Shown: positions 17,645 to 27,497 of the stretch, in pieces | How positions within the stretch are numbered: the stretch's first letter is position 1 | Layout: each line of letters starts with the position of its first letter | Assembly: GCF_003051005.1 (NCBI RefSeq) | Contig: NZ_QAOW01000004.1 | Location: 248,001-312,000 of the forward strand | DNA length: 64,000 nt | From: Rhodococcus sp. OK519 | GTDB taxonomy: Bacteria > Actinomycetota > Actinomycetes > Mycobacteriales > Mycobacteriaceae | Direction: 5' to 3' | Notes under the pieces: generated by a model | Database searches by the model: none | What the model was told of the DNA's origin: nothing | Seen by the model: only the letters and a program-made list of their open reading frames with translations | Translations under genes and position numbers: made by a program

Positions 17645-18982
17645 GTGACCGTCCTGACCCGAGGCGCGAACACCGCGATCTCCGAGGCTCCCGCCACCGT
17701 CGCCGTCACCGGAACCACCCCGGGCAGCGTCGACCTGTTCGTTTTCCAAGTCGACAACACCCGCAAGGTCCGCTCCGACGACGACCTGGTGTTCTTCAAC
17801 AATCCGGCCTCCCCCGACCGCACCGTCACCCTCGACGCCGACGGACAGGTGCGCCTCGACCTGCCCGCCATCGACGCCGGTATCGACATGATCGTGATTG
17901 CCGTATCCGTCGATGAGACTGTGCCCGGGCCACTCTCGGCGGTCCCGACGCTGGCGGTCAGCCTCAGCCAGCCTGGTGGCGAGACGATCACCGCAGCCAT
18001 CGATGGGCTGACTTCCGAACGGTCCGCGGTGCTGCTCGAGGTGTACCGCCGAAACGGAGAGTGGAAGGCCCGCAACGTGTCCGCCGGCTGGGACGGCGGG
18101 TTGGTCGCGTTGGTCACCGAGCATGGTGTCGCCGTCGACGACACCCCCGCAGAACCCGCCACCACACCCGGACCGGCACAGCTCCCAACCGCACCCCCAC
18201 CGGCTCCAGCGGCAACCACGCCGCTGGCGGCGGTCGTCGATGCGGCCGGGGTTCGCACGGTGCCGGCGGAGGCGAGACTGTCGCTCGAGAAGCGGCAGAA
18301 GCTCGACCTGCGGAAGCAGGAAGTCACGAAGGTTCTCCTGACGAAGGGGGCGCGGAACTACGTCGGGCGGGTCATTCTGGTGATCGACAAGACCGGGTCG
18401 ATGAGCCGCCGATACTCTGGTGGCGAGGTGGCCGAGATCGTCCGCCGCATGGTTCCGGTGGCCACTCAGCTCGACTCGGACGGGCAGCTCGAGGCGTACC
18501 TGTACGGCGTGAAGTTCGCGAAGCTGCCCGACGTGACCGTCGACCGCGTCGACGAGTGGATCGACGACTACATCCATCTCCACGGCCGACACGGCGGAAT
18601 CGACTACGACCGACAGATCGGCGGCATCAACGACGAGATCCCGATCATGTCCGAAGTGATCGCCGGCCTCGACCGCGACACCAGCGTCCCGACATTGGTG
18701 CTGTTCTTCACCGACGGCGGCTTCAACAAGCGCACCGCGATTCAGAAGCTGATTCGTCAGGCGTCGTCGCGGCCGGCGTTCTGGCAGTTCATCGGTATCG
18801 GCCGCAGCGGATTCGGTGTCCTGGAAAAGCTCGACTCCCTGTCGGGGCGAGTGGTCGACAACGCCGGGTTCTTCGCCGTCGACAATGTCGACGGCCTCCC
18901 GGACGGCCGCCTCTACGAGCTGCTGCTGTCGGAGTACCCGGACTGGTTGCGCGCCGCCCGCGCCGCGAACATCCTCACCTGA
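17645..18982 (+). CDS. TerD-domain and von Willebrand A protein (TerF-like)
   Basis: 445 aa. Residues 1-160 are a TerD-like calcium-binding domain (TRGANTAI, the VDLFVFQVDNTRKV strand and a DDDLVFFNNP acidic loop). A Pro/Ala/Thr-rich linker follows (about 170-205). Residues 220-440 are a VWA domain with the MIDAS motif DKTGSMS (about 248-254), a later Thr in VPTLVLFFTDGG, and an Asp-Gly-Gly. TerD/VWA proteins belong to the stress network around tellurite resistance and phage defence, but no other ter gene is present here. GTG 17645 is preferred; ATG 17624 is an alternative. Confidence 0.85.
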   Translation: MTVLTRGANTAISEAPATVAVTGTTPGSVDLFVFQVDNTRKVRSDDDLVFFNNPASPDRTVTLDADGQVRLDLPAIDAGIDMIVIAVSVDETVPGPLSAVPTLAVSLSQPGGETITAAIDGLTSERSAVLLEVYRRNGEWKARNVSAGWDGGLVALVTEHGVAVDDTPAEPATTPGPAQLPTAPPPAPAATTPLAAVVDAAGVRTVPAEARLSLEKRQKLDLRKQEVTKVLLTKGARNYVGRVILVIDKTGSMSRRYSGGEVAEIVRRMVPVATQLDSDGQLEAYLYGVKFAKLPDVTVDRVDEWIDDYIHLHGRHGGIDYDRQIGGINDEIPIMSEVIAGLDRDTSVPTLVLFFTDGGFNKRTAIQKLIRQASSRPAFWQFIGIGRSGFGVLEKLDSLSGRVVDNAGFFAVDNVDGLPDGRLYELLLSEYPDWLRAARAANILT

Positions 18983-19026
18983 CCGACGGTGGCCGGCGAA
19001 AGCGCCGGCTCGCAGATACGACGAGA

Positions 19027-19062
19027 CAGGCCCCACACCAACCGAAGTGGGTGCAGGGCCTG
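19027..19062. terminator. Imperfect hairpin between the TerD-VWA gene and meaB
   Basis: CAGGCCC (19027-19033) pairs with GGGCCTG (19056-19062), with extra pairing inside. A second small stem (GCCGGCG/CGCCGGC, 18992-19009) lies just upstream. Both are placed between convergent genes and may act in both directions. Confidence 0.6.
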
Positions 19063-19086
19063 CTCAGTCGTACGTGGGGGCAGCGT

Positions 19087-20097
19087 CTACTCGGCTCCGT
19101 CGAACGCGTCGAGAATACGGTGCGCGGCAAGGGCCGCCGTGAGCGAACCTTCCCGTACCTGGTCCTCGACCTCGCCGCGGATCTTCTTGACCCGGTCGTT
19201 GGAGTGGAGTCGCCGCAGCAACTGGTCGTGGACCATCGACCAGGTCCAGTCGACCTGCTGCTTCTGCCGCTTGCGTTCGAGTTCGCCGGCGTCGCCGAGC
19301 ACCTGACGGTGCCGGAGCACCTCGTCCCAGAACTTGTCGACGCCGATGTTCTCGAGCGCGCTCATGGTCAGCACCGGGGGCTTCCACAGCGCGTCGTGCG
19401 GATAGATCAGCCGCAGTGCACCGGCCAGTTCGCGGGCCGCGACCCGCGCCTCGGTCTCGTGCCTGCCGTCGGCCTTGTTGACGGTGACGATGTCGGCGAG
19501 CTCGAGGACACCCTTCTTGATGCCCTGCAACTGATCACCGGTCCGCGCGAGGGTGAGGAACGTGAACGTGTCGACCATGTTGGCGACCGTCACCTCCGAC
19601 TGCCCGACACCGACCGTCTCGACGAGGATCACGTCGTAGCCGGCGGCCTCGAGCAGCACCATCGTCTCGCGGGTCGCCTTGGCGACACCGCCGAGCGTGC
19701 CCGACGTCGGGGACGGCCGAATGAACGCGTCGGGCTCCACCGACAGGTTCTGCATCCGGGTCTTGTCGCCGAGGATCGATCCACCGGTTCGGGTCGACGA
19801 CGGGTCCACCGCGAGGACGGCGACCTTGTGCCCCAACGAGAGCAGATGCATTCCGAGGGCTTCGATGGTCGTCGACTTGCCGACGCCGGGAACACCCGTG
19901 ATGCCGACCCGGATCGCGTTGCCGGCGTGCGGGAGCAGGCGCAGCAGCAACTGCTGCGCCTGCTCCCGGTGATCGGCCCGGGTGGACTCGACGAGCGTGA
20001 TGGCCTTGGAGACATCACTTCGCCGGCCCTCCAGGACCGCGTCACCGAGCGCAGCCAGATCGAGCGGCGGTCGGCTAGTCGGCGGCAATCGGATCAT
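19087..20097 (-). CDS. meaB: Methylmalonyl-CoA mutase-associated GTPase MeaB
   Basis: 336 aa G3E-type GTPase that guards cobalamin loading and protects the mutase from inactivation. P-loop GVPGVGKST (about 65-73), VDPSS switch region, ETVGVGQSE (Walker B region) and NKAD base-recognition motif are present. The C-terminal helical arm for dimerisation is intact. ATG 20097 overlaps the 3' end of mutB by 23 bp, so translation is coupled. Confidence 0.95.
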   Translation of the reverse strand: MIRLPPTSRPPLDLAALGDAVLEGRRSDVSKAITLVESTRADHREQAQQLLLRLLPHAGNAIRVGITGVPGVGKSTTIEALGMHLLSLGHKVAVLAVDPSSTRTGGSILGDKTRMQNLSVEPDAFIRPSPTSGTLGGVAKATRETMVLLEAAGYDVILVETVGVGQSEVTVANMVDTFTFLTLARTGDQLQGIKKGVLELADIVTVNKADGRHETEARVAARELAGALRLIYPHDALWKPPVLTMSALENIGVDKFWDEVLRHRQVLGDAGELERKRQKQQVDWTWSMVHDQLLRRLHSNDRVKKIRGEVEDQVREGSLTAALAAHRILDAFDGAE

Positions 20098-22336
20098 GTC
20101 CCAACTGCGCCGACAGCTTCTGCAACAGACCGATGGCCGCATCCGCGAGGACCGTGCCGGGCGGGAAGATCGCCGCTGCACCGGCCTGGTACAGCTCCTC
20201 GAAGTCACCCGGCGGGATGACGCCGCCGACGACGACCATGATGTCGGGGCGACCGACCGCAGCGAGGGCCTCCCGCAGTGCCGGCACCAGCGTGAGGTGA
20301 CCGGCGGCGAGAGAGGACACACCGACGATGTGGACGTCGGCGTCGGCCGCCTGCTGGGCGACCTCCTCGGGGGTCTGGAACAGCGGTCCCACGTCGACGT
20401 CGAAGCCGAGGTCGGCGAAGCCCGTGGAAATGACCTTCTGGCCGCGGTCGTGGCCGTCCTGGCCCATCTTCGCGACGAGGATGCGGGGACGACGTCCCTC
20501 GTCCTCGGCGAACTTCTCGACGAGCTCGATTGCGTTCGAGATGTTGCTCACCTTGCCGGCCTCGTCTCGGTAGACACCGCTGATGGTCCGGATCTCCGCC
20601 TGATGGCGCCCGTACACCTTCTCGAGTGCGTCGGAGATCTCGCCGCCCGTCGCCATCGCGCGAGCCGCGTTGACTGCGAGGGCGAGCAGGTTGTTCTCCA
20701 TGCCACCCTCGGTCGACGCCGCGGCGCGGGTGAGCTCGGCGAGGGCCGCCTGCGTCGCATCCTCGTCACGCTCGGCACGCAGCTTCACCAGCTTGGCGAG
20801 CTGCTCGGCGCGCACCTTGGTGTTGTCGACCTTGAGGACCTCGATGCTGTCCGGCTCGTCCGGCACGTACTTGTTGACGCCGATCAGCGGTTGCCGGCCG
20901 GAGTCGATACGGGCCTGGGTACGGGCCGCGGCCTCCTCGATGCGGAGCTTCGGGATGCCCTCACCGATGGCCTGCGCCATGCCGCCGGCCTCTTCGACCT
21001 CGGCGATGTGGGCGCGGGCCCGGTTCGCGAGCTCGTTGGTGAGCCACTCGACGTAGTGCGAACCACCCCACGGGTCGATCGGACGGACCGTGTTCGACTC
21101 CTGCTGGATCAGCAGCTGGGTGTTGCGGGCGATGCGGGCCGAGAAGTCGGTCGGCAGCGCGATCGCCTCGTCGAGTGCGTTGGTGTGCAGCGACTGGGTG
21201 TGGCCCTGCGTCGCCGCCATCGCCTCGACACACGTGCGGCCGACGTTGTTGAACACGTCCTGTGCGGTGAGCGACCAGCCGGAGGTCTGCGAATGGGTAC
21301 GCAGCGACAGCGACTTGGCGCTCTTGGGCTCGAACTTGGCGACGAGCTCGCTCCACAGCAGCCGGCCGGCGCGCAGCTTGGCGACCTCCATGAAGAAGTT
21401 CATGCCGATGGCCCAGAAGAACGACAGTCGCGGCGCGAACTTGTCGATCTCCATGCCCGCGTCGAGACCCGCCCGGATGTACTCGACGCCGTCGGCGAGC
21501 GTGTACGCCAGCTCCAGATCGGCCGTCGCTCCGGCCTCCTGGATGTGGTAACCCGAAATGGAGATCGAGTTGAACTTCGGCATCTTCGCGCTGGTGTACG
21601 CGAAGATGTCGGAGATGATCCGCATCGACGGCTTCGGCGGGTAGATGTAGGTGTTGCGGACCATGAACTCCTTCAGAATGTCATTCTGAATGGTTCCGGC
21701 CAGCTGCTCGGGGGCGACGCCCTGCTCCTCGGCTGCCACGACGTACAGCGCCAGGATCGGCAGCACCGCGCCGTTCATGGTCATCGACACCGACACCTGC
21801 GACAGGTCGATGCCGTCGAACAGCTGACGCATGTCGAGGATCGAGTCGATCGCGACACCGGCCATGCCGACGTCACCCTGCACGCGCGGGTGATCGGAGT
21901 CGTAGCCGCGGTGCGTCGCGAGGTCGAACGCGACCGACAGGCCTTTCTGACCGGACGCGAGGTTGCGGCGGTAGAAGGCGTTGGACTCGGCGGCGGTGGA
22001 GAATCCGGCGTACTGCCGAATGGTCCACGGCTGGTTGACGTACATCGTCGGGTAGGGACCGCGCAGGAACGGTGCGGCGCCCGGGAAGCTGCCCAGCGGA
22101 TACCCCTCGGCCTCGACCGCGTCGCGGTCGGCCTTGGTGTAGACCGGCTTGACGTCGATGCCCTCGGGCGTCGACCACACCACCTCTTCGGGGGTGTAGT
22201 TGTTCGCCGTCGCGAGGTTCTCGATGAGCGCCTCGGTCTGCGCCGGGGTGGGAGCGGCGGGTGCCGGGAACTGTGCGTCGGTCAGCGCGACGTCGGCGAA
22301 ACTGCCGATGACGTGCTTCACCTCGTTCGTTGTCAC
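20075..22336 (-). CDS. mutB: Methylmalonyl-CoA mutase, large (catalytic) subunit
   Basis: 753 aa. It converts (R)-methylmalonyl-CoA to succinyl-CoA with adenosylcobalamin, at the end of propionate, odd-chain and branched-chain breakdown. The N-terminal TIM barrel has [19 protein letters not shown] and the [10 protein letters not shown] substrate regions. The C-terminal B12 domain has DGHDRG (His axial ligand) in [11 protein letters not shown], then GVSSLAAGH and [10 protein letters not shown] 22336 is chosen for its GGGAG ribosome site at 7-nt spacing; a second GTG at 22354 overlaps the mutA stop. Confidence 0.96.
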   Translation of the reverse strand: MTTNEVKHVIGSFADVALTDAQFPAPAAPTPAQTEALIENLATANNYTPEEVVWSTPEGIDVKPVYTKADRDAVEAEGYPLGSFPGAAPFLRGPYPTMYVNQPWTIRQYAGFSTAAESNAFYRRNLASGQKGLSVAFDLATHRGYDSDHPRVQGDVGMAGVAIDSILDMRQLFDGIDLSQVSVSMTMNGAVLPILALYVVAAEEQGVAPEQLAGTIQNDILKEFMVRNTYIYPPKPSMRIISDIFAYTSAKMPKFNSISISGYHIQEAGATADLELAYTLADGVEYIRAGLDAGMEIDKFAPRLSFFWAIGMNFFMEVAKLRAGRLLWSELVAKFEPKSAKSLSLRTHSQTSGWSLTAQDVFNNVGRTCVEAMAATQGHTQSLHTNALDEAIALPTDFSARIARNTQLLIQQESNTVRPIDPWGGSHYVEWLTNELANRARAHIAEVEEAGGMAQAIGEGIPKLRIEEAAARTQARIDSGRQPLIGVNKYVPDEPDSIEVLKVDNTKVRAEQLAKLVKLRAERDEDATQAALAELTRAAASTEGGMENNLLALAVNAARAMATGGEISDALEKVYGRHQAEIRTISGVYRDEAGKVSNISNAIELVEKFAEDEGRRPRILVAKMGQDGHDRGQKVISTGFADLGFDVDVGPLFQTPEEVAQQAADADVHIVGVSSLAAGHLTLVPALREALAAVGRPDIMVVVGGVIPPGDFEELYQAGAAAIFPPGTVLADAAIGLLQKLSAQLGHDPIAAD

Positions 22337-22350
22337 TTCGATGCTCCCAG

Positions 22351-24246
22351 TCACTTGTTGTCGCCGTCGATTGCGTCGAGCAGTGCGGTGAGGGCCGCGA
22401 CTGCGTCGATGCGAGCGGTAAGGAATCCGTCGGGGCGCCCGGCACCCTCGACATCGGCGAAGATCTTCTCGGGACCGGCGAGCAGCACCTGCTCGATGCC
22501 GGCCTCGCGGAGGGCCGTAACAGCCGCTGCGCCCTGCTCGGCGTAGCGCTTGTCGGTGCCACACAGCACCGCGATGCGGGCTCCGGACTCCTTGGCGGCC
22601 GGCGCGATGCTGCCGTCGGTGGCGTCGAGCGGACCCGGATTGAGGGCCTCGATGCCACCGGAGGCGAGCAGGTTGGCCGCGAACGTGGAACGACCGTTGT
22701 GCTCGGAGACGGGACCCAGCGGCGCCAGGAACACCTGGGGGCGTTCGCCGTTCGCTGCGAGGAAAGCATCCGAACGGTCACGCAGCGTCTCGAACGCGGC
22801 GGCGTAGCGTGCCACCGTGGCACCGGTCTCGATCGCCTCGGTCGGCAGCGGTGCCTCAGCGAGGTTCGGGAACTCGTTGACGCCGGTGACCGCGGTCTTG
22901 CGGTGCGCGATGTCGGAGTCGCGGGCGGCCTTCGTCGCCCCGATGCGATCGCCGATCACGCCGGATCCGAGTGCCGCCGAGTAACCGCCGACCGTCTCGA
23001 TCTGCTGGAAGAACTCCCACACCTTGGCTGCGATCGAATCGGTGAGGTCCTCGACGTACCAGGAACCGGCACTCGGATCGAGCACGCGGCCCAGGTGCGA
23101 CTCCTCGAGCAGCAGCAGCTGGGTGTTGCGGGCGATACGCGCCGAGAACGACTTCGAGACGCCGGCAGCACCTGCGGGCAGCGCGACGTCGAACGGCAGC
23201 ACCGTAACCGAGTCGGCGCCGCCGACACCGGCGCCGAAGGCGGCGAGCGTGGTGCGGAGCATGTTCACCCACGGATCGCGCTGCGCCATCATCGCGGCGG
23301 ACGTCACCGCATGCTGCACGGCGCCGCCGAACTCGGAGGCACCGCACACCTGCGCGACGCGGGCCCACACCTGACGACCGGCGCGGAACTTCGCGATGGT
23401 CTGGAACTGGTCGTCGGTTGCGGCCAGACGGAACTCGAGCTGTCCCAGTGCCGCCGAGATCGGTAGACCGGCGTTGGTGAGCGCCCGGAGATACTCGACA
23501 CCGGCAGCGATCGCCGCACCGAGCTCCTCGGCGTCACTCGCACCGGCATTGTGGAAGACGGTGCCGTCCACGGTGAGCGCACGAACGGTCTCGGCGCGGG
23601 CCGCAGCGACCTCCGCGAGCGCGACCGCGTCGGCCAGCTCGACTCCGGCTGCGCCGGAGAACCCGTCGGTCAGCGGCGCGGCGCCGAGGCCGACGCGCAC
23701 GTCGGCCCGATCGGCGACACCGTCACCGGCAGCGGCGCGCGCATCGAGGAGCGCGAACAACTTCTGCGCCGCGGCGGCGGTCTCGGAGCCGGCATCGAGA
23801 GTCAGCGGCGCCAAGTCGAGGAGCACGCCCGCGAGGGCTGCGTCGAGGGCATCTGTCGGCAGGTTCTCACCACCGAGGGAGAGCCACAGCGCGCTCACCC
23901 CGTTCTCGAGCGAATCGAGGATCGTGCGGTTGACCTCGGCGGCGTCGGCGACACCCCGGCCGAACTGCGCGTTGACGAGCCAGCCGGAGTTGACGTCGCG
24001 GTTGCCGTCGGCGCCGCGCACGAACGGGAACTCGCCGGGCAGCGGGGCCTCGGGAAGCTCGTCACGTCCGGTGTACAGCGGCGAGACGGTCACACCGTCG
24101 TACGTGGTGGTATCGAGAAGCTTCTGCGGCTCCGGGCCCAGCTCGGCGGCGTCTACTCGACGCGACTTGGCAAGCACGCCGGCGACGGCCTGCTGCCATT
24201 CCGAGTAGGCGCGCGCGGCGTCCTCGGCTTGTGAAGCTGGTGACAC
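22351..24246 (-). CDS. mutA: Methylmalonyl-CoA mutase, small subunit
   Basis: 631 aa, first gene of the mutA-mutB-meaB operon. It shares the barrel fold of MutB ([21 protein letters not shown]) but its C-terminal domain lacks the DxHxxG cobalamin motif, so it is structural and binds no B12. GTG 24246 has a GGGAG ribosome site 8 nt upstream. Its stop TGA overlaps a GTG that could start mutB. Confidence 0.95.
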   Translation of the reverse strand: MSPASQAEDAARAYSEWQQAVAGVLAKSRRVDAAELGPEPQKLLDTTTYDGVTVSPLYTGRDELPEAPLPGEFPFVRGADGNRDVNSGWLVNAQFGRGVADAAEVNRTILDSLENGVSALWLSLGGENLPTDALDAALAGVLLDLAPLTLDAGSETAAAAQKLFALLDARAAAGDGVADRADVRVGLGAAPLTDGFSGAAGVELADAVALAEVAAARAETVRALTVDGTVFHNAGASDAEELGAAIAAGVEYLRALTNAGLPISAALGQLEFRLAATDDQFQTIAKFRAGRQVWARVAQVCGASEFGGAVQHAVTSAAMMAQRDPWVNMLRTTLAAFGAGVGGADSVTVLPFDVALPAGAAGVSKSFSARIARNTQLLLLEESHLGRVLDPSAGSWYVEDLTDSIAAKVWEFFQQIETVGGYSAALGSGVIGDRIGATKAARDSDIAHRKTAVTGVNEFPNLAEAPLPTEAIETGATVARYAAAFETLRDRSDAFLAANGERPQVFLAPLGPVSEHNGRSTFAANLLASGGIEALNPGPLDATDGSIAPAAKESGARIAVLCGTDKRYAEQGAAAVTALREAGIEQVLLAGPEKIFADVEGAGRPDGFLTARIDAVAALTALLDAIDGDNK

Positions 24247-24405
24247 GGGGCGGCTCCCTCTCACTCTCGTGCATGATCGCTCGTGGCGAGCGGTCTTCCA
24301 ATCGGGCAAACAATCGGGCAAACAAATGGGACGATTCCAGTCCCCTCGACCTGTGATGCTAACCGCATCCGTCCGGCCGCCGACGCCAGGCCACCCGCGG
24401 TTCGT

Positions 24406-24417
24406 TAGCCTCCATTC
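24406..24417 (+). promoter_or_regulatory. -10-like TAGCCT before the thioesterase gene
   Basis: TAGCCT at 24406-24411 ends 6 nt before ATG 24418. No ribosome site is visible, so the transcript is probably leaderless. Confidence 0.4.
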
Positions 24418-25233
24418 ATGAGCGTTGCGAACGTGCTGGAAGAAGGTCTGTCGATCACTCCTCAGCGACTGTTCCGAATGAGTCCGCCGCAGCGCATCGA
24501 CGGCGTCAACCGCCTCACCATGGACATCGACGGTCTCGATACACGCCGCGTCTCCCCCACCGCCACGCTGGGCATTCTCGTAGACGACATCCTCGGATTC
24601 ACGTTGTGGGACCGCCGCGGCGAACGGGCCGGCGTCGTCACGGCCGACCTGTCAGTGGACTTCGTCACACCGACCGGATGGTTCGGCCCGGACGTCTGCG
24701 CCGACGGACGCGCCGTGGCGATCACGGAGGACGGCGGCATCGCCGCGACCGAACTCCGCGACAGCGCCGGCACCCTGCTTGCGACCGCGACTGCGTGGGG
24801 CAACTTCGTCGACGGCGGTGCCGATCGCAGCACGACGGTCGTGCGGCCACTCGCCGCCGCGGCGGCGATCCCGGCGGCGTCCGTCTCCCCGCTCGAGCGC
24901 ATCGGCGGACGATTCGAGGCCGAGGGCACCCGTCTCGTCGTGCCCGCGAATCCGGCACTGGCCAACAAGCTCGGGGTGATGCACGGTGGCATCCAGGCTT
25001 GCGCGATCGACCTGGTCGGCAATGCCGCGGTCGCCACCGCCGAGGCGCCGATGCACACGTCGTCACTGCGGATCAACTACTTCCGGCCCGCGCCCGTCGA
25101 CTCCGAGGTCGTCTTCACCGCCGAGGTACTCAGGGCAGGCCGGTCGGTCGCGGTGTCACGCGTCACGAGCACAGCCGCGGACGGGCGCGTATGCGCTGTC
25201 GCGACCGTCACGTGCCGACGCCTCAGCCGGTAG
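24418..25233 (+). CDS. PaaI-family acyl-CoA thioesterase, double hotdog
   Basis: 271 aa. Two hotdog domains in tandem: residues 1-135 and 150-271. The second carries the thioesterase helix region NKLGVMHGGIQACAIDLVGNAAV and the closing SLRINYFRPAP strand. The first copy is diverged (VSPTATLGILVDDILG) but keeps the pattern. It could hydrolyse acyl-CoA esters, perhaps products of the neighbouring methylmalonyl pathway, though this link is only positional. Confidence 0.82.
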   Translation: MSVANVLEEGLSITPQRLFRMSPPQRIDGVNRLTMDIDGLDTRRVSPTATLGILVDDILGFTLWDRRGERAGVVTADLSVDFVTPTGWFGPDVCADGRAVAITEDGGIAATELRDSAGTLLATATAWGNFVDGGADRSTTVVRPLAAAAAIPAASVSPLERIGGRFEAEGTRLVVPANPALANKLGVMHGGIQACAIDLVGNAAVATAEAPMHTSSLRINYFRPAPVDSEVVFTAEVLRAGRSVAVSRVTSTAADGRVCAVATVTCRRLSR

Positions 25234-25271
25234 GGGCGGCGGCCGCTCCGTCGCAGGTAGCCTGAACGATT

Positions 25272-25958
25272 GTGATTGCGAGACTGAGGGATCCCCGAGT
25301 GCTCGGTGCCCTCGTCGGACTGGCACTGCTGTTCGTCGCGGCGGCATTGGTGCCGCATCCGTCGATCGAACAGATCCGGTCGTGGGCCGATTCCGTCGGA
25401 CCGCTGTTTCCCCTCGTCTTCCTGTTGGTTCACGTCGTCGTGACGATCGCGCCCGTCCCACGGACGCTGTTCACCGTCAGCGCCGGCGTGCTGTTCGGGA
25501 CCGCAACCGGAATCGCGGTGACGATGGTGGCCACGACGATCAGCGCCGTGCTCGCCCTGCTGATCGTGCGGGCGATCGGCCGCGACGCCGTCGCGTCACA
25601 TCTGACCCATCCCGCCGTCCGTTCGGTGGACGCCCGCCTCGAGCGGCGCGGCTGGCTGGCCGTGGGATCCATGCGGTTGATCGCGATGATTCCGTTCTCG
25701 GTAGTGAACTACTGCTGTGGCGTCTCGTCCGTCCGCGTCGTGCCCTACACGGTCGCGACCGTGGCCGGGATCCTGCCCGGCACGGTCGGGGTCGTCCTCC
25801 TCGCCGACGCGCTGACCGGTGAGACCGATCCCAGACTGCTGGTCGTGTCGGGGATCTGCATTGCCGTGGGCATGCTGGGACTGTTCGTCGATGCGCGGGC
25901 ACCCATCGCGCCCAGCACGGCCGGAGGTCAAGCTCAGGACCTGGATTCATCGAAGTAA
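25272..25958 (+). CDS. TVP38/TMEM64 family (DedA-like) membrane protein
   Basis: 228 aa with about six membrane segments. The VTT-domain signature is clear: FTVSAGVLFGTATGIAVTMVATTISAVLAL, then GWLAVGSMRLIAMIPFSVVNYCCG with the conserved Arg in the second re-entrant part. These proteins are thought to move or scramble lipids. In M. tuberculosis a homologue (Rv1491c) sits near mutA in the same orientation, as I recall. GTG 25272 follows a TAGCCT hexamer by 8 nt. Confidence 0.88.
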   Translation: MIARLRDPRVLGALVGLALLFVAAALVPHPSIEQIRSWADSVGPLFPLVFLLVHVVVTIAPVPRTLFTVSAGVLFGTATGIAVTMVATTISAVLALLIVRAIGRDAVASHLTHPAVRSVDARLERRGWLAVGSMRLIAMIPFSVVNYCCGVSSVRVVPYTVATVAGILPGTVGVVLLADALTGETDPRLLVVSGICIAVGMLGLFVDARAPIAPSTAGGQAQDLDSSK

Positions 25959-25967
25959 GGCCCAGAG

Positions 25968-25998
25968 GCTTGATCTTTCACTATCAAGCTCATAGCCT
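25968..25998 (+). promoter_or_regulatory. Promoter with inverted-repeat operator before the SatD-like gene
   Basis: GCTTGAT (25968-25974) and ATCAAGC (25983-25989) form a perfect inverted repeat with an 8-bp spacer. The -35-like TTGATC (25970-25975) and -10-like TAGCCT (25993-25998) are 17 bp apart, and ATG 26005 follows 6 nt later. The repeat covers the -35 and most of the spacer, the position of a repressor site. The HTH protein encoded next is the obvious candidate to bind it. Confidence 0.55.
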
Positions 25999-26004
25999 TG
26001 CTCC

Positions 26005-26586
26005 ATGTTCGTTCTGACCGTGGACCAGCGGGGCAGTCGACGAGACATCGACCGCGTCGGACCGCTCCTCGAAGACCTCGCGCGCCATCCCCTGCTGCGC
26101 CCATTCGAGCGCACGGCCGGAGACGAGGTCCAGGCCGTCGCCGCCGACGCCGATACCGTCGTGGATCTGGTGCTCGAACTCGTGCGCCGCGAACACTGGA
26201 GCATCGGCGTCGGGGTGGGAACGGTCGAAGAACCACTCCCTGCGCAGACCCGTGCCGGCCGCGGCCCCGCATTCGAAGCGGCCCGCGACGCGGTGGAGCG
26301 CGCCAAGAAGACTCCGGCCGGGGTCGCTGTCGAGGGCGCGGACCCGCAGGCCGCGGCCGACGCCGACGCCGCCCTCACCCTGCTGGCACTCCTGGTGTCG
26401 CGCCGGACACCGCAGGGCCACGCCGCCGTCGCACTTGCGCGGGGCGGACTCACCCAGGCCGAGTCGGCAACCGAACTCGGCATCAGCAAGCAGGCCGTGT
26501 CGCAGCGCCTCATCGCCGCCGGCTGGCACGCCGAGGTCGCGGGACGACAGTTGGCCGCACGACTCCTCGGGAGGGCAGACCGATGA
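26005..26586 (+). CDS. SatD-like protein with C-terminal helix-turn-helix
   Basis: 193 aa. The first 115 residues match the SatD pattern: an opening strand with Asp-x-Arg-x-Ser-Arg, ERTAGDEVQAV (about 35-45), IGVGVGTVEE and RGPAFEAARDAVERA. The last 60 residues are an HTH, TQAESATELGISKQAVSQRL, as in MarR/sigma-like DNA binders. Fold and function of SatD proteins are poorly known. Its TGA overlaps the ATG of the membrane gene (ATGA). It is probably leaderless and self-regulated through the inverted repeat just upstream. Confidence 0.7.
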   Translation: MFVLTVDQRGSRRDIDRVGPLLEDLARHPLLRPFERTAGDEVQAVAADADTVVDLVLELVRREHWSIGVGVGTVEEPLPAQTRAGRGPAFEAARDAVERAKKTPAGVAVEGADPQAAADADAALTLLALLVSRRTPQGHAAVALARGGLTQAESATELGISKQAVSQRLIAAGWHAEVAGRQLAARLLGRADR

Positions 26587-27113
26587 CCGCACTCAGCCTC
26601 ACACTCGTAGGAATCGCTGCCCTCGTCGGCGCGCTGGCGGGCCGGCTGCGCGCGGTGTCAGGCCCCGCGGGTGTCGTCACCCGACTGGCACCCGTCGCCG
26701 CTGTACTGGCCCTCGCCGGCGCGGCACTCGCGGCGAGCGCCGCGCCCCCGGTCCACGGATTCGCCCTCGCCGCGACGTACGTACTGACCGTCGCGGCCGC
26801 CGCGACCGGTGGCGCGCCGATGGTGCTGGCCGCCTTCCGCTTCGCCCGCCGCCAGCCGGACGCCGGACCCGAGCCCGACGACGGACCGCTGCGCGGCGGC
26901 CGCGTCATCGGACTCCTCGAGCGGACGGCCGTCGCGGTGTCGATCCTCGCCGGGTGGCCGGAGGGCATCGCGATCGTCCTCGCCGTCAAGGGCCTCGCCC
27001 GCTACCCCGAGCTTCGGGAGCCCCACGCATCGGAGCAGTTCATCATCGGAACCTTCACGAGCGTGCTGTGGGCAATCGCCGTCGCGGGTGTCGGTCGGGC
27101 GCTCGTGACGTAG
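26583..27113 (+). CDS. Membrane protein with DUF3307-like C-terminal motif
   Basis: 176 aa with four to five hydrophobic helices (about 1-20, 30-50, 55-80, 108-125 and 150-172). The segment GRVIGLLERTAVAVSILAG, then KGLARYPELRE and EQFIIGTFTS resembles the C-terminal motif of DUF3307 proteins, which in Firmicutes are encoded beside satD. Start ATG overlaps the SatD-like stop by 4 bp. Function unknown; the pair likely works together. Confidence 0.65.
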   Translation: MTALSLTLVGIAALVGALAGRLRAVSGPAGVVTRLAPVAAVLALAGAALAASAAPPVHGFALAATYVLTVAAAATGGAPMVLAAFRFARRQPDAGPEPDDGPLRGGRVIGLLERTAVAVSILAGWPEGIAIVLAVKGLARYPELREPHASEQFIIGTFTSVLWAIAVAGVGRALVT

Positions 27114-27124
27114 AAATACACCCG

Positions 27125-27153
27125 TTGACTCGAACATAAGTTCGAACTACCCT
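27125..27153 (+). promoter_or_regulatory. Promoter overlapped by an SOS box
   Basis: -35-like TTGACT (27125-27130) and -10-like TACCCT (27148-27153) are 17 bp apart. ATG 27160 starts 6 nt after the -10, so the mRNA is probably leaderless. The LexA-type palindrome fills the spacer. Confidence 0.55.
27130..27145. promoter_or_regulatory. LexA/SOS box, perfect palindrome
   Basis: TCGAAC-ATAA-GTTCGA is an exact match to the actinobacterial LexA box TCGAACN4GTTCGA. It lies between the -35 and -10 of the gene at 27160, so LexA binding would block RNA polymerase until DNA damage. Confidence 0.75.
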
Positions 27154-27159
27154 TCGGGA

Positions 27160-27489
27160 ATGAACCCGAAGCGCATCATCGACACCCCCGCATCACTGGG
27201 GCCGCACCCCAGCGACCTGCGACGATTATCCAAGTTCGAACGACTACAAGCGATAATCGCCATCTCCTACGAGATCGAGCGCCTCAGAGCTTTCCACGCC
27301 GCCGCGCTGGCCGAGATCAACAGACGCGGAATCCCGTTCGACGCTCTCCCAACTCACGCTGGTCGGCATCCCCTCGCGGCGCAGAAGCTCCCCATCAAGT
27401 GCGCGCTGCGCGAGGAACCAGAGATCGCTGACGCCCCTGAAAGCCCTGGGAACACCGTGCCCCACCGGTCGACATCGGCACACGCCTGA
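27160..27489 (+). pseudogene. SOS-box-controlled remnant, probably of a 13E12/DUF222 gene
   Basis: 109 codons. The start reads LSKFERLQAIIAISYEIERLRAF followed by LAEINRRGIP, which looks like the helical N-terminus of 13E12/DUF222 (HNH) proteins. After about codon 60 the match seems to jump frame: SPRGAEAPHQVRAA appears in another frame, and PELCVTALADA in the third, both recalling DUF222 motifs. It stops before the convergent gene at 27498, so most of the family length (400 aa or more) is missing. It may instead be a genuine short protein. Confidence 0.4.
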
Positions 27490-27497
27490 ACTCTGCG

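Noticed and set aside
19982-22546. Long open frame (about 850 codons) antisense to mutB and meaB
   Set aside because: It mirrors the codon structure of mutB/meaB on the other strand, is Arg/Gly/Val-rich and matches no family; this is typical of high-GC shadows.
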